DNA of 48,432 nucleotides from Myxococcota bacterium (GCA_023150875.1 JAKLKC010000052.1:1-48432); one strand, 5' to 3'; positions 1 through 9,256 are shown, counted from the first letter of the stretch. Notes: generated from the sequence alone by a model not told the origin. Program-made: numbers and translations.

Positions 1-40
1 CAGGGTCGCGCGGCGATCCCTGCGCCCGCAAGGCCGAGGC

Positions 41-89
41 GGACGGCCGGATTCACTCCGGCCGTCCAGGGGGGGCGCGTGCCCCCCCT
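41..89 (-). terminator. Two back-to-back GC-rich hairpins downstream of vapC
   Basis: Positions 41-51 and 57-67 are perfect 11-bp inverted arms around a 5-base loop. They are followed at once by 68-76 and 81-89, perfect 9-bp arms (A, seven G, C) around the loop GCGT. They lie about 90 bases past the stop of the minus-strand vapC, so they could end its transcript. There is no T-tract, so classical intrinsic termination is not assured. Rho-assisted arrest, a transcript-stabilising structure or a repeat element are alternatives. The hairpins are directly visible; the role is inferred. Confidence 0.4.
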
Positions 90-178
90 GAACAGTTACG
101 GGGAACTCATGACCGCTCGGGCCCCGTCAGGGGGTCGCTCTCCCGGGGCGGCCGGCCGACGTCATCCGCCGCCGGGCC

Positions 179-565
179 CTACCACACGGTCCGGACGTGC
201 CCGTAGTTCTGGATGCTCGCGTCCCGAGTGACGAGTGCCACGTCGAGTTCGACGGCGGTGGCTACGACGATGCGATCCGCCGGATCGCCGTGAAACGTGC
301 CCGGGAGGCTCGTGCTGAGGACCACGATCCTGGGCGTGAGGGGTTGCAGGACCACTTCGGGGAGCGCCAGGGCGGTCTCGATCCAGTCCAGGACGTCCTG
401 GTTGAGGCCGAGACGCCCCTTGGCGACCAGCATGGCGACTTCCCGCCAACTGATGGCACTGACCAGCACCTCGCGATGTCGGTCGATCGCCCGCCGAGTC
501 CGCGCGGGCATGTCCCGCGAGTCGTTGACCCACCAGACCCACGCGTGGGTGTCCAGCAGGATCAC
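179..565 (-). CDS. vapC: PIN-domain ribonuclease toxin, VapC type
   Basis: A 128-residue PIN-domain protein of the size usual for VapC toxins, which are Mg2+-dependent RNases cutting tRNA or rRNA. The conserved acidic residues are visible: LLDTHAWVWW near the N-terminus (first Asp), SWREVAML (Glu, about residue 42), GDPADRIVVATA (Asp, about residue 95) and LVTRDA. The start is a GTG inside the GTGA that also ends the upstream antitoxin gene, so the two are translationally coupled. The protein looks intact. Family assignment is strong; the RNA target cannot be read from sequence. Confidence 0.9.
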   Translation of the reverse strand: MILLDTHAWVWWVNDSRDMPARTRRAIDRHREVLVSAISWREVAMLVAKGRLGLNQDVLDWIETALALPEVVLQPLTPRIVVLSTSLPGTFHGDPADRIVVATAVELDVALVTRDASIQNYGHVRTVW

Positions 566-801
566 CGAGCAGCATCCCAGCTCTCACCCGTGGGCGAGAC
601 GATGTCCTCCTCGAAAGTCACGCTGTTGCGCAAGCGCTGGCGCAGTTCGTCCGCCTTCTTGCCACGCCGGGGCTTCGGCTTGACGGTGATCTCGATGGTC
701 CTGCCGACGAGCCGGACATCGACCTCGGCGCGCCCGCGAAGCCCGAGCTTGTCCCGGATGGGTGCGGGGATGGTGACCTGCCCACGCTCGCTGACTCGCA
801 T
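562..801 (-). CDS. AbrB/MazE-type antitoxin paired with VapC
   Basis: A 79-residue protein starting MRVSERGQVTIPAPIRDKLG, the standard swapped-hairpin AbrB/SpoVT DNA-binding fold. The C-terminal half (about residues 45-79, charged and rich in Arg, Lys and Glu) is presumably the toxin-binding tail. An upstream in-frame start would add 11 residues, but the internal ATG at 801 places the domain at the very N-terminus as in the family. The gene ends in the GTGA that starts the PIN toxin, which is the usual antitoxin-first order. Such antitoxins normally repress their own promoter; candidate palindromes lie upstream at 846-928. Confidence 0.88.
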   Translation of the reverse strand: MRVSERGQVTIPAPIRDKLGLRGRAEVDVRLVGRTIEITVKPKPRRGKKADELRQRLRNSVTFEEDIVSPTGESWDAAR

Positions 802-840
802 CGCTTCGGCTCCGGGTTGACGGGGCGCCCCCATGCCGCG

Positions 841-928
841 GGCTACTCCCCTGGGGAGCGCCTCGCGCAGTCAAGCGCCGCCTGGATCATTCTGGCATCG
901 GACCAGCCCCACGGCTACTCCGTCGGAG
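841..928 (-). promoter_or_regulatory. Repeated GGCTACTCC-palindrome motif upstream of the AbrB antitoxin
   Basis: The 9-mer GGCTACTCC occurs at 841-849 and 913-921. Each copy runs into a short palindrome: CTCCCCTGGGGAG at 846-858 and CTCCGTCGGAG at 918-928. Both lie in the 297-base gap between the divergent antitoxin gene (start 801) and the membrane-protein gene (start 1099). AbrB-fold antitoxins autoregulate from such sites, so these are operator candidates. No convincing -10/-35 pair was seen; the rest of this gap shows nothing else. Confidence 0.25.
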
Positions 929-1098
929 ACTCGCCGGCATCCGGCCGCGCCGGCTCCTGTGCCGCGGGATCGACGTGGTCGAGGGTCCATGGGCGGTCAA
1001 GCGTCGGGAAGCTCGGGACGCCGTGACGGTGGCAGCCCCCCTCCCCTGTCGCCGCCGCCTCGGGTCCGGTACCCTCTGCCCTCGTTCCGGGAGCAGAC

Positions 1099-2109
1099 GT
1101 GGGCCGATCCGATCAGGACCTGATCCGGAGGTTTCGCCGGTGGGTGGTGACCGCCCTGGCGGCGGGCGTCCTGCTGTACGTCGGCTACTCGGTGTGGGCG
1201 GGGTTCGCCGAGATCGGGGAGCAGCTCTCCGGCTTCCGGTGGGGCCTGTACGCGCCGGTCCTGCTGCTCACCCTCGGGAACTACGCCCTGCGCTTCGCCA
1301 AGTGGCACTGGCTGATGCGCCTGCTGGGGGTGCGGATCTCCGTCCGGGAGGACGCGGCGATCTTCACCGCCGGCCTCGCCATGGTGATCTCCCCCGCCAA
1401 GGCGGGGGAGCTGCTCAAGCCCTACCTGGTTTCCCGGCGCACCGGCGTCCCCATGGCGACCACCATCCCCGCCCTGGTGGCCGAGCGCCTCACCGACGGG
1501 ATCGCCATGCTGGCCCTGGCGGCGTTCTCCATCGGCACCTACGCCGCCGACCGGGTGGCGGTGGTGGCGATCCCCGCGGCCCTGGTGGCGGTCGGCCTGC
1601 TGGTGCTCAGCTCCAGCCGCCTGTCCAAGGCCGCCCTCTCCCTCCTCGCCCGCCTGCCGGGCATGTCCCGGATCGCCCCCAAGCTGGAGCAGATGTACCA
1701 GGCCACCCGCCGCTGCCTGGCCCCGGGGCCCCTGCTGGTGACGGTGGCCCTGTCGGTGCTGGCCTGGTGGCTGGAGTGCGCCGGCTTCGTGCTGGTCTTC
1801 CAGGGCCTGGGAGCCACCGCCTCCCTGGACGCCTGCACCTTCCTCTACGCCTTCGCCACCATCGCCGGAGGCGCCAGCCCCGGGGGCCTCGGGATCGCCG
1901 ACACCGCCCTGGTGGCCCTGGCGGTCCCGGTGCTGGCGGTGGAGCGCCCCCTGGCCGTGGCCGCCTCGCTGCTGATCCGGGTGGCCACCCTGTGGTTCGG
2001 CGTGCTGCTGGGGGCCATCGCCCTCTTCCGCTTCGAGGACCTGCTGGGGGAGGGGCTGGCGCCGGGGGTGGACAAGGGCGGCGAGGGCGGGGTGCGGGTG
2101 GGGGGCTGA
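1099..2109 (+). CDS. Flippase-like integral membrane protein (UPF0104/YbhN, LPG synthase TM family)
   Basis: A 336-residue polytopic membrane protein with about eight hydrophobic helices. It has the family's Pro/Gly-rich signature near the C-terminal third, GGASPGGLGIADTALVAL, and the earlier motif SPAKAGELLKPYLV. Members include the membrane half of lysylphosphatidylglycerol synthase and AglD/YbhN-like proteins, thought to handle lipid-linked molecules. No C-terminal aminoacyl-transferase domain is present, so it is the stand-alone type. The GTG start is preceded by GGGAG at seven bases. The C-terminus ends in a Gly/Val-rich tail. Substrate unknown. Confidence 0.8.
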   Translation: MGRSDQDLIRRFRRWVVTALAAGVLLYVGYSVWAGFAEIGEQLSGFRWGLYAPVLLLTLGNYALRFAKWHWLMRLLGVRISVREDAAIFTAGLAMVISPAKAGELLKPYLVSRRTGVPMATTIPALVAERLTDGIAMLALAAFSIGTYAADRVAVVAIPAALVAVGLLVLSSSRLSKAALSLLARLPGMSRIAPKLEQMYQATRRCLAPGPLLVTVALSVLAWWLECAGFVLVFQGLGATASLDACTFLYAFATIAGGASPGGLGIADTALVALAVPVLAVERPLAVAASLLIRVATLWFGVLLGAIALFRFEDLLGEGLAPGVDKGGEGGVRVGG

Positions 2110-2358
2110 GCGGCCGCCCTCGGCCGAGCGGGGCGACCACAGCGAGGCTCGAAATACCGGCCCACCCGCCCGCCGCGCTCCCTGGGGTGGGCGCTGGAGC
2201 ACGGCGGCGGTCCGCAGGCGCGCGTCCCACACCAAGGCGCGGGAGCCTCGATTTCTCCTTGGGCGCGGGAACAGCCGTGTGGTATGGGGACCTGCGAGGC
2301 GACGGCGCGCCGAGCCCGCGTCCCGGGGCGGCCCGGTGGCCGCCGCGGCTCCGTGGAG

Positions 2359-5300
2359 ATGGAAACGATGGTGGTTCTGCGGTTCGTGGCGTTGTGGGCG
2401 GGGTTCGGGCTGGTGGGGGGATGCTACGGCGGGCAGGCCGATGCCGGGAGCGGGGCGGACGCGGACGCGGCGCCGGCCGCCCCCACCTCGGCAGAGCCGA
2501 CGGCGCGGACCGAGGCCGCGGCTTCCCGCTCGGGGCGGGGTGAGATCCTGAGCCGCGGTTCCGCCGGCACGTACGCGTTCCGCGGCGACGCCAGGGGTGG
2601 TCTCACGGGCTCCAACCGGGCCCAGGGGCTGCTGTCGCGCTTCGACGCGGGCGGCGTGGCCGTGTCCCCCGGGGCCGGAGCGGGCGGCGCCATCACGCTG
2701 CGGCTCGTGGGGTGGGGCGGCGACCGGATCGCCCCCGCCCGCGGCGGGCAGGGGCCGGAGCTGGGCGCCTGCCAGTCCGACGGAGCGGTCGACGCGGACG
2801 GGGAGTGCCTGAGGCGGGTCGAGTACGTTCGGGGAGACGTGACGGAGTGGTGGGAGAACTCGCCCCGCGGCCTGGAACAGGGCTTCACGGTGGCCCGCCG
2901 GGCGGGATCGCCCGGCGGCCTCGTCCTGGACCTGGCCCTAGACGGAGCGGTGGCCCGGGTGGAGGCGTCGGGCACCGCGGCGGAGCTCCAGGGCGAGTCC
3001 GGGGCGGCGCTCCGCTACTCGGGCCTGCGCGCGTGGGACGCCGCCGGCCGAGATCTCCCGGCGGCGATGGAGCCGAGGCCGGGGGGGCTGCGGCTCCGGG
3101 TGGACGACCGCGGGGCGGCGTATCCGGTCACGGTGGATCCGCTGCTGACCTCCCCCGCGTGGACGGCGGATGGCGACCAGCAAGCGGCGTACTTCGGGCA
3201 GGCGGTGGCACCGGCGGGGGACGTGAACGGGGACGGGTTCGGGGACGTGATCGTCGGTGCACCGGACTACGACGATGGGGAGGCGGACGAAGGCGGTGCC
3301 TTCGTGTTCCTCGGGTCGGCCACGGGCCTGGCGGCCACGCCGGACTGGACGGCCAGCGGTGAGCAGGCGGGCACCAAGTTCGGCTACTCGGTCTCGTCGG
3401 CGGGGGACGTGAACGGGGACGGGTACGCCGACGTCGTCGTGGGCTCGCCCTTCTTCGACGTCGCCGGGAACTATGGGGGGAACAACGATGGCAAGGCATA
3501 CCTGTACCTGGGCTCGGCGTCGGGCCTCTCCGCGGTGCCCGCGTGGACGGCGGAGTCGGCCGGGGTGGACGCGTGGTTCGGCCACTCCGTTTCCGCCGCC
3601 GGGGACGTGAACGGCGACGGGTACGGGGACGTGCTGGTCGGGGCGCCCTACCACAACCAGACATACAACTACGAAGGGCGGGCCCTCCTCTACACCGGCT
3701 CCCCCAGCGGGCTGTCCGCGACCCCCGCCTGGACGGTGGATTCGGGCGCGGAGGACGTCCACCTCGGGTTCTCGGTGTCCTCGGCGGGGGACGTGAACGG
3801 CGACGGGTACGGCGACGTCGTCGTCGGGTTGCCCGGGAACGGCTGGGACAACGGGAGCCCCGGCCAGGCTTGGGTCTACCTCGGTTCGCCGAGCGGCCTG
3901 GCCGCAGGACCCGCATGGACGAATTGGGTGGACCAAGGACAGGCGCAGTTCGGCTACTCGGTCGCCTCGGCGGGGGACGTGAACGGGGACGGGTACGGCG
4001 ACGTCGTGGTGGGGGCATACGCGTACGGCAACGGGCAGACCGCCGAGGGGGGAGCGTTCCTCTACCTGGGTGATCCTGGGGGCCTGTCGGCGACCCCCGC
4101 ATGGACCGCGGAGCCGGACCTCGCGAATGCGCGGTTCGGCGAGTCGGTGTCGTCCGCGGGGGACGTGAACGGCGACGGGTACGCGGACGTGGTCGTCGGC
4201 GCTCCATACGCGTCCGACGTAGGGCAGTACGAGGGGCGCTCCACTCTCTACTTCGGGTCGCCCGGCGGCCTCGGCGCGACCCCCGCATGGACCTTCGAGG
4301 GCGACCAGGCGTACGCGATGCTGGGCCGATCATCGGCGGCGGGGGACGTGAACGGGGACGGGTTTGGGGACGTCCTCGTGGGGGCACAGGGGTACAACAA
4401 TGGGCTCGCCGCCCAGGGGCGCGCCTTCCTGTTCCCGGGTTCGGGGGCGGGGCTCGCCTCCTCGGAGTCCTGGACCGGGTCCGCCGGGGTGCCCTCGTCG
4501 TTCTTCGGGTGCGCGCTGGCTTCGGCCGGGGACGTGAACGGGGACGGGTACGGCGACGTGATCGTCGGAGCGAGGGAGTACGGACCGCAGGACGTCGGGG
4601 TGGCGTTCGTGCACCTGGGCACCTCGTCGGGGCTGTCCGAGGCGGCGTCCTGGAGCGCCGGATCGGAGGAGTCGGTCGCCTACTTCGGCTGGTCGGTGGC
4701 CTCGGCAGGGGACGTGAACGGGGACGGTTACGGGGACGTGGTGGTCGGAGCGCCCCGCGAGGACGGCGGAGAGGAGGACGAGGGGAGGGCGCACCTGTTC
4801 CTGGGCTCGGCGTCGGGACTCGCCGGGACGGCGGCGTGGACCGGGGAGGCCGACCAGGCGTCCGCCGCCTTTGGAACCTCGGTGGCTTCGGCGGGGGACG
4901 TGAACGGAGACGGCTACGGAGACATCGTGGTCGGGGCGCCCTACTACGATGCGGGGCACCCGTCGGGAGGGCGGGCCTACCTCTACCTCGGGTCCTCCTC
5001 GGGGCTGGCGGCTTCACCCGCGTGGACCGCGGATGCCGACGAGGACGGGGCGTGGCTCGGGTGGTCGGTGGCGGCGGCAGGGGACGTGAACGGGGACGGG
5101 TACGGGGACGTCGTGGTGGGAGCGAGGGCGCAGGACGGCGTGGAGTTGGACGAGGGCCGCGCCTACCTGTTCCTGGGCTCGGCCGCTGGCCTTTCCGCCG
5201 ATCCGGCGTGGAGCGCGGGCTCCGGAGCCGGGAGCCAGAACTTCGGGCACGCGGTGGCGTCGGCGGGGGACGTCAATGGGGACGGATACGGGGACGTGAT

Positions 5301-8259
5301 CGTCGGGGCGCCCGGCTACGCGGGAGGGCAGTCGGGCGAGGGCCGGGCGTACGTCTACCTGGGGTCCGCTTCGGGTCTCTCCCCCACGCCCGCCTGGGAC
5401 GTGGAGTCCGACCAGGAGAATGCGAACCTCGGCGGGTCGGTGGGCTCCGCCGGGGACGTGGACGGCGACGGATACGGGGACGTGGTCGTCGGCGCCTACC
5501 GCATGGACGGCGGGGAGACCGACGAGGGCCGGGCCTGGGTCTACCGCGGATCCGCCTCGGGCCTGGAGCCGGTGGCGTCGTGGACGGCGGAGCCGGACGA
5601 GGCGAACGCGCAGTTCGGGCACTCGGTCTCGTCCGCAGGGGACGTGGACGGCGACGGCTTCGGGGATCTGGCGGTGGGGGCGCCGTATTTCGACTACCTC
5701 GTCGGGGGCGGTGGGGCCTTCGTGTACCTGGGCAACGGTGGGGACGGGACCGGGCCGGGCGTGCCCCGGGTGAGCCAGGCGCGCCGCCCCGGATCGTCCA
5801 CGCCGGTCCTGCCCGGGGGCTTCTCGGGGGTGGACGGGTCCTTCGACGTGGCGGCGGAGGGGCGGGGCGCCTTCGGTCGCGGCCGGGTGAAGCTCCAGGT
5901 GGAGGTCAAGCCGCTCGGGACCCCGTTCGACGGCACCGGCCTCGTGGAGGGGGGGACCTTCGCCGACACCGGCGTCGCGGGCGTCGCGCTCCAGGAGACC
6001 GTCTCCGGCCTGGCGGATACCGCGAGCTTCCACTGGAGGGCGCGCCTCCTCGCCGATCCGGCCCTGGGGCTTCCCCAGGGGTGGTCCACGTGGCTGCAGG
6101 GAGGCGTCTCGGGGGACGCGGCGGGGATGCACGTCCGCACCGGCTCTCCGGACGAGGACGGCGACCTGTACTCGGCGTGGTCCGGCGACTGCGACGACGT
6201 CGACGGGGCGGTCCACCCGGGGGCCACCGAGGACTGCGACGGGCTGGACAACGACTGCGACGGGGCCGTGGACGACGCCCCGGACGGGGACGGGGACGGC
6301 TACACCCCCTGCGACGGGGACTGCGACGACGCCGAGGCGTCCGTCCACCCGGGCGCGGCCGAGTCCTGTAACGGGCTGGACGACGACTGCGACGGGCAGG
6401 CGGACGACGGCCTGGTCGACGACGGGGACGGGGACGGGTACACGACCTGCGACGGGGACTGCGACGACTCAGGCGCCCTCGCCCACCCGGGAGCCGCCGA
6501 GTCCTGCAACGGGCTGGACGACGACTGCGACGGCTCCCTCCCCTACTCCGAGGCCGACCAGGACGCCGATGGGTGGACCCCCTGCGACGGGGACTGCGAC
6601 GACCGGGACGCCGCCACCTCCCCCGGGGCTCCCGAGGCGTGCGACGGCGCGGACAACGACTGCGACGGGACCGTGGACGAGAGCCTGGACACGGACGGCG
6701 ACGGGGTCGCGGCGTGCGACGGGGACTGCGACGACGTGGATCCTTCGGTCTTCCCGGGGGCCGTGGAGGCGTGTGACGGGGTGGACCAGGACTGCGATGG
6801 CACGGCCGACGATGGCCTGACGGTGGACGCCGATGGCGACGGGCACTCCACTTTGGCGTCGTGCGCCGGGACCCAGGACGACTGCGACGACGGCGCCTTC
6901 TACACCCATCCGGGGGCCCCCGAGGCGTGCGACGGCCTGGACGACGACTGCGACGGCCTGGTCCCCCGCGGCGAGCGGGACTCCGACGGCGACGGCCAGC
7001 GGCGGTGCGAGGCGGACTGCAACGACCAGGACGCCACCACCTTCGATGGGGCTCCCGAGGTGTGCGACGGCATGGACAACGACTGCGACGACGTCCTGCC
7101 CGGAGACGAGCTCGACGCCGACGCCGACGGCTACGCCCTGTGCGCCCTGGACTGCGACGACACCGATCCCGCCCTCAGCCCCGGCCTCCCCGAGGTGTGC
7201 GGCGACGGGGCGGACAACGACTGCTCCGGCACCGCCGACGACGGCTGCCCGGTCACCCCGACCCCGGGGAGCCTGGTGGTCACCGAGGTGCTCATCAATC
7301 CCTCCGCGGCCCTGGACTCCAAGGGGGAGTGGCTGGAGGTGCTGAACCTCTCGGGCGACACGCTGGACCTGGACGGGGTGACCTTCGCCTCCAACTCCGG
7401 GACGCGCACCCTCACCAGCACGGTGCTGGTGGCCCCCGGCGAGTACGCCGTCCTGGGCCGCAACGGCTCCCCCGGCCAGAACGGCGGGGTGACGATGGAC
7501 GCGGTGTACGGGAACACCGTCCTCTTCGACAACGGCACGGACACCCTGACGGTGACGGCGCCGGGCGACGTCCTGCTCGACGCCCTCACCTGGGGGGTGG
7601 GCGACGCTCCGACGGGGGCCTCCCTGACCCTCGGGGACGGGGCGCTGGACCCCGATCTCAACGACGACCTCGCGGCGTGGTGCGAGGCCACGTCGCCCTT
7701 CGGCGGGGGGGACCTGGGGACCCCGGGCGCCCCCAACGACCACTGCCCCCAGGTGGTGGCCCCGGCCCCCGGGGACCTGGTGGTCACCGAGATCCTGGCT
7801 GACCCCGGGGCGGTGGCGGACGTGCGGGGCGAGTGGTTCGAGGTGGCGAACGTCAGCGCCGACATCCTGGAGCTGGACGGGGTGGCGATCACGACCACGG
7901 GCGGCAGCGCGACGATCACGGGCTCCGTCCAGGTGCCCGTCGGCGGCTACGCGGTGCTGGGGCGATACGGAAACCCGGCCCAGAACGGCGGAGTGACCCC
8001 GGACTACGTGTACGGGAACGCGCCGAGCCTCGCCGAGGGGGGGGACACCCTGACCCTGACCGCCCCCGACGCCAGCGTGCTGGACACGTTCACCTGGGGC
8101 GCCGGGGTGTTCACGGCGGGGACGGCCCTGTCCCTCGACCCGTCCATGACCGACGACCTGGCCAACGACGACGCCGGCGCCTGGTGCGCCGCCACGGACC
8201 CCTTCGGCGACGGCGACCTGGGCACCCCGGGCGCGGCCAACCCGAGCTGCGGGCCCTGA
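2359..8259 (+). CDS. Giant surface lipoprotein: 14 FG-GAP repeats, 8 MopE-like repeats, 2 lamin-tail domains
   Basis: About 1966 residues from the ATG at 2359, chosen because it directly precedes a lipoprotein signal ending LVGGC; an upstream ATG at 2284 would add a basic, uncharacteristic leader. Residues of about 60-260 carry the WENSPRGLEQGF module that often precedes propellers in myxobacteria. Residues of about 265-1128 hold 14 FG-GAP units (AGDVNGDGYGDVVVGAP type), enough for two seven-bladed integrin-like propellers with Ca2+-binding DxNxDG loops. Residues of about 1264-1630 hold eight Cys/Asp-rich MopE-like units (GDCDD...HPGA.E.CDG.DNDCDG). Two lamin-tail domains (about 1636-1798 and 1804-1966) end the protein, each starting with a VVTE motif. 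Probably an exposed Ca2+- or metal-binding adhesin or scaffold; ligand unknown. Confidence 0.88.
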   Translation: METMVVLRFVALWAGFGLVGGCYGGQADAGSGADADAAPAAPTSAEPTARTEAAASRSGRGEILSRGSAGTYAFRGDARGGLTGSNRAQGLLSRFDAGGVAVSPGAGAGGAITLRLVGWGGDRIAPARGGQGPELGACQSDGAVDADGECLRRVEYVRGDVTEWWENSPRGLEQGFTVARRAGSPGGLVLDLALDGAVARVEASGTAAELQGESGAALRYSGLRAWDAAGRDLPAAMEPRPGGLRLRVDDRGAAYPVTVDPLLTSPAWTADGDQQAAYFGQAVAPAGDVNGDGFGDVIVGAPDYDDGEADEGGAFVFLGSATGLAATPDWTASGEQAGTKFGYSVSSAGDVNGDGYADVVVGSPFFDVAGNYGGNNDGKAYLYLGSASGLSAVPAWTAESAGVDAWFGHSVSAAGDVNGDGYGDVLVGAPYHNQTYNYEGRALLYTGSPSGLSATPAWTVDSGAEDVHLGFSVSSAGDVNGDGYGDVVVGLPGNGWDNGSPGQAWVYLGSPSGLAAGPAWTNWVDQGQAQFGYSVASAGDVNGDGYGDVVVGAYAYGNGQTAEGGAFLYLGDPGGLSATPAWTAEPDLANARFGESVSSAGDVNGDGYADVVVGAPYASDVGQYEGRSTLYFGSPGGLGATPAWTFEGDQAYAMLGRSSAAGDVNGDGFGDVLVGAQGYNNGLAAQGRAFLFPGSGAGLASSESWTGSAGVPSSFFGCALASAGDVNGDGYGDVIVGAREYGPQDVGVAFVHLGTSSGLSEAASWSAGSEESVAYFGWSVASAGDVNGDGYGDVVVGAPREDGGEEDEGRAHLFLGSASGLAGTAAWTGEADQASAAFGTSVASAGDVNGDGYGDIVVGAPYYDAGHPSGGRAYLYLGSSSGLAASPAWTADADEDGAWLGWSVAAAGDVNGDGYGDVVVGARAQDGVELDEGRAYLFLGSAAGLSADPAWSAGSGAGSQNFGHAVASAGDVNGDGYGDVIVGAPGYAGGQSGEGRAYVYLGSASGLSPTPAWDVESDQENANLGGSVGSAGDVDGDGYGDVVVGAYRMDGGETDEGRAWVYRGSASGLEPVASWTAEPDEANAQFGHSVSSAGDVDGDGFGDLAVGAPYFDYLVGGGGAFVYLGNGGDGTGPGVPRVSQARRPGSSTPVLPGGFSGVDGSFDVAAEGRGAFGRGRVKLQVEVKPLGTPFDGTGLVEGGTFADTGVAGVALQETVSGLADTASFHWRARLLADPALGLPQGWSTWLQGGVSGDAAGMHVRTGSPDEDGDLYSAWSGDCDDVDGAVHPGATEDCDGLDNDCDGAVDDAPDGDGDGYTPCDGDCDDAEASVHPGAAESCNGLDDDCDGQADDGLVDDGDGDGYTTCDGDCDDSGALAHPGAAESCNGLDDDCDGSLPYSEADQDADGWTPCDGDCDDRDAATSPGAPEACDGADNDCDGTVDESLDTDGDGVAACDGDCDDVDPSVFPGAVEACDGVDQDCDGTADDGLTVDADGDGHSTLASCAGTQDDCDDGAFYTHPGAPEACDGLDDDCDGLVPRGERDSDGDGQRRCEADCNDQDATTFDGAPEVCDGMDNDCDDVLPGDELDADADGYALCALDCDDTDPALSPGLPEVCGDGADNDCSGTADDGCPVTPTPGSLVVTEVLINPSAALDSKGEWLEVLNLSGDTLDLDGVTFASNSGTRTLTSTVLVAPGEYAVLGRNGSPGQNGGVTMDAVYGNTVLFDNGTDTLTVTAPGDVLLDALTWGVGDAPTGASLTLGDGALDPDLNDDLAAWCEATSPFGGGDLGTPGAPNDHCPQVVAPAPGDLVVTEILADPGAVADVRGEWFEVANVSADILELDGVAITTTGGSATITGSVQVPVGGYAVLGRYGNPAQNGGVTPDYVYGNAPSLAEGGDTLTLTAPDASVLDTFTWGAGVFTAGTALSLDPSMTDDLANDDAGAWCAATDPFGDGDLGTPGAANPSCGP
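3195..5700 (+). repeat. Fourteen tandem ~186-bp repeats encoding FG-GAP blades
   Basis: The core GGGGACGTGAACGG(G/C)GACGG recurs 14 times with spacings of about 181-193 bases, near 3218, 3407, 3600, 3788, 3977, 4158, 4344, 4527, 4709, 4892, 5079, 5266, 5450 and 5638. The last two copies read GACGTGGACGG. The repeats are in frame within the giant lipoprotein and encode its propeller blades. Their DNA similarity makes them a likely site of recombinational gain or loss of blades and a likely assembly problem. Confidence 0.9.
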
Positions 8260-8482
8260 TCCACCCGAACCCGGCGGCCCCCCCGGCCGCCCCTGCACCA
8301 CCCCGGGACGGGACGCGCCTTGGGGGGATGCGACGCCGTCCCCGGGCCACGGCCCCACCGCCCCGGCGGGGCGCCCCCCATGATCGTGAACTCCCGCTCA
8401 TCGATGAGTTGAATCGGGTCGGCATTGTGGACTTCGGTCCGGGGTCTTACCTTTGGGGCCGTCCCCGTCACCGGAGGTCCCC

Positions 8483-9163
8483 ATGCAGATCGCCATCCTC
8501 GGAACCGGAATCGTCAGCCGCACCCTCGCCGCGAAGCTCGCCAGCCTGGGCCATGACGTCCACGTCGGCACCCGCGACGTCGCCGCCACCCTCGCCCGCA
8601 CCGAGACGGGTTCGTGGGGCTCGCCCCCCTACTCCACCTGGGCGGCGGAGAACCCGAGCGTCCGTCTGGCCTCCTTCGCGGACGCCGCCGCCGCGGGCGA
8701 GGTCGTGCTCAACTGCGTCTCGGGCACGGGCTCCCTCGCCGCGCTCCAGCTCGCCGGGGCCGCCCACCTGGCGGGCAAGGTGCTCATCGACCTCGCCAAC
8801 CCCCTGGACTTCTCCAGGGGGATGCCCCCACGCCTGTCCATCGGCAACGACGACTCCCTCGGCGAGGCCATCCAGCGCGCCTTCCCCGAGGCCCGGGTGG
8901 TGAAGGCGCTGAACACCGTGAACTGCGCGCTCATGGTCGATCCCTCCCGGATCCCCGGGGACCACGACGTGTTCGTCGCCGGGAACGACCCCACCGCCCG
9001 CGCCGCCGTCACCGGCTGGCTGCGGGAGTGGTTCGGTTGGAAGTCCCCCATCGACCTGGGTGACCTCACGGCGTCCCGGGGCCTGGAGGCCTGGTTGCAC
9101 CTGTGGCTGCGCCTCTACGCCACCCTCGGCACGGTGGACTTCAACATCCGGGTGGCGCGCTGA
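8483..9163 (+). CDS. NADPH-dependent F420 reductase / NADP oxidoreductase family protein
   Basis: A 226-residue Rossmann protein beginning MQIAILGTGIVSRTLAAKLA (GxGxxxxxLA dinucleotide loop), followed by HVGTRD, where the Arg suits NADP(H) phosphate. Later motifs IDLANPLDFSRGMPP and VKALNTVNCALMVDP match the F420H2:NADP+ oxidoreductase-like family (PF03807). The start at 8483 is set by GGAGG five bases upstream and gives the loop at residue 6; an earlier in-frame ATG at 8453 has no such site. Many bacterial members act on substrates other than F420, so a role with F420 is not proven. It stands alone between surface-protein genes. Confidence 0.85.
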   Translation: MQIAILGTGIVSRTLAAKLASLGHDVHVGTRDVAATLARTETGSWGSPPYSTWAAENPSVRLASFADAAAAGEVVLNCVSGTGSLAALQLAGAAHLAGKVLIDLANPLDFSRGMPPRLSIGNDDSLGEAIQRAFPEARVVKALNTVNCALMVDPSRIPGDHDVFVAGNDPTARAAVTGWLREWFGWKSPIDLGDLTASRGLEAWLHLWLRLYATLGTVDFNIRVAR

Positions 9164-9239
9164 CCCCGCGGCGGGGAAGCAAGGAAACGGCGTTCGCAAA
9201 GGCCGAGGGGAACCCGAGCAGACCGGCCGCAACCGCGGG

Positions 9240-9256
9240 GTTCCGCAGAGCGGAAC
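9240..9256. terminator. Hairpin between convergent genes
   Basis: GTTCCGC (9240-9246) and GCGGAAC (9250-9256) form a perfect 7-bp stem around AGA, in the 136-base gap between the convergent oxidoreductase gene and the 15-residue-repeat protein gene. A second short GC stem, CCCC-GCGGC-GGGG, follows the oxidoreductase stop directly. Neither has a T-tract. A bidirectional terminator is the likely role. Confidence 0.4.

Noticed and set aside
3195-5700. CRISPR-like array suggested by regularly spaced near-identical repeats
   Set aside because: The spacing (~186 bases) and in-frame FG-GAP translation show these are protein-coding blades, not repeats with spacers.
8400-8482. Promoter for the oxidoreductase gene (TTGTGG then TACCTT with a 17-base spacer)
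   Set aside because: Only about half of each hexamer matches consensus, and such matches occur by chance. Not strong enough to list.
8483-9163. Evidence for cofactor F420 use by the organism
   Set aside because: The family name is suggestive, but many bacterial members work with NADP only, and no F420 biosynthesis gene is in the window.
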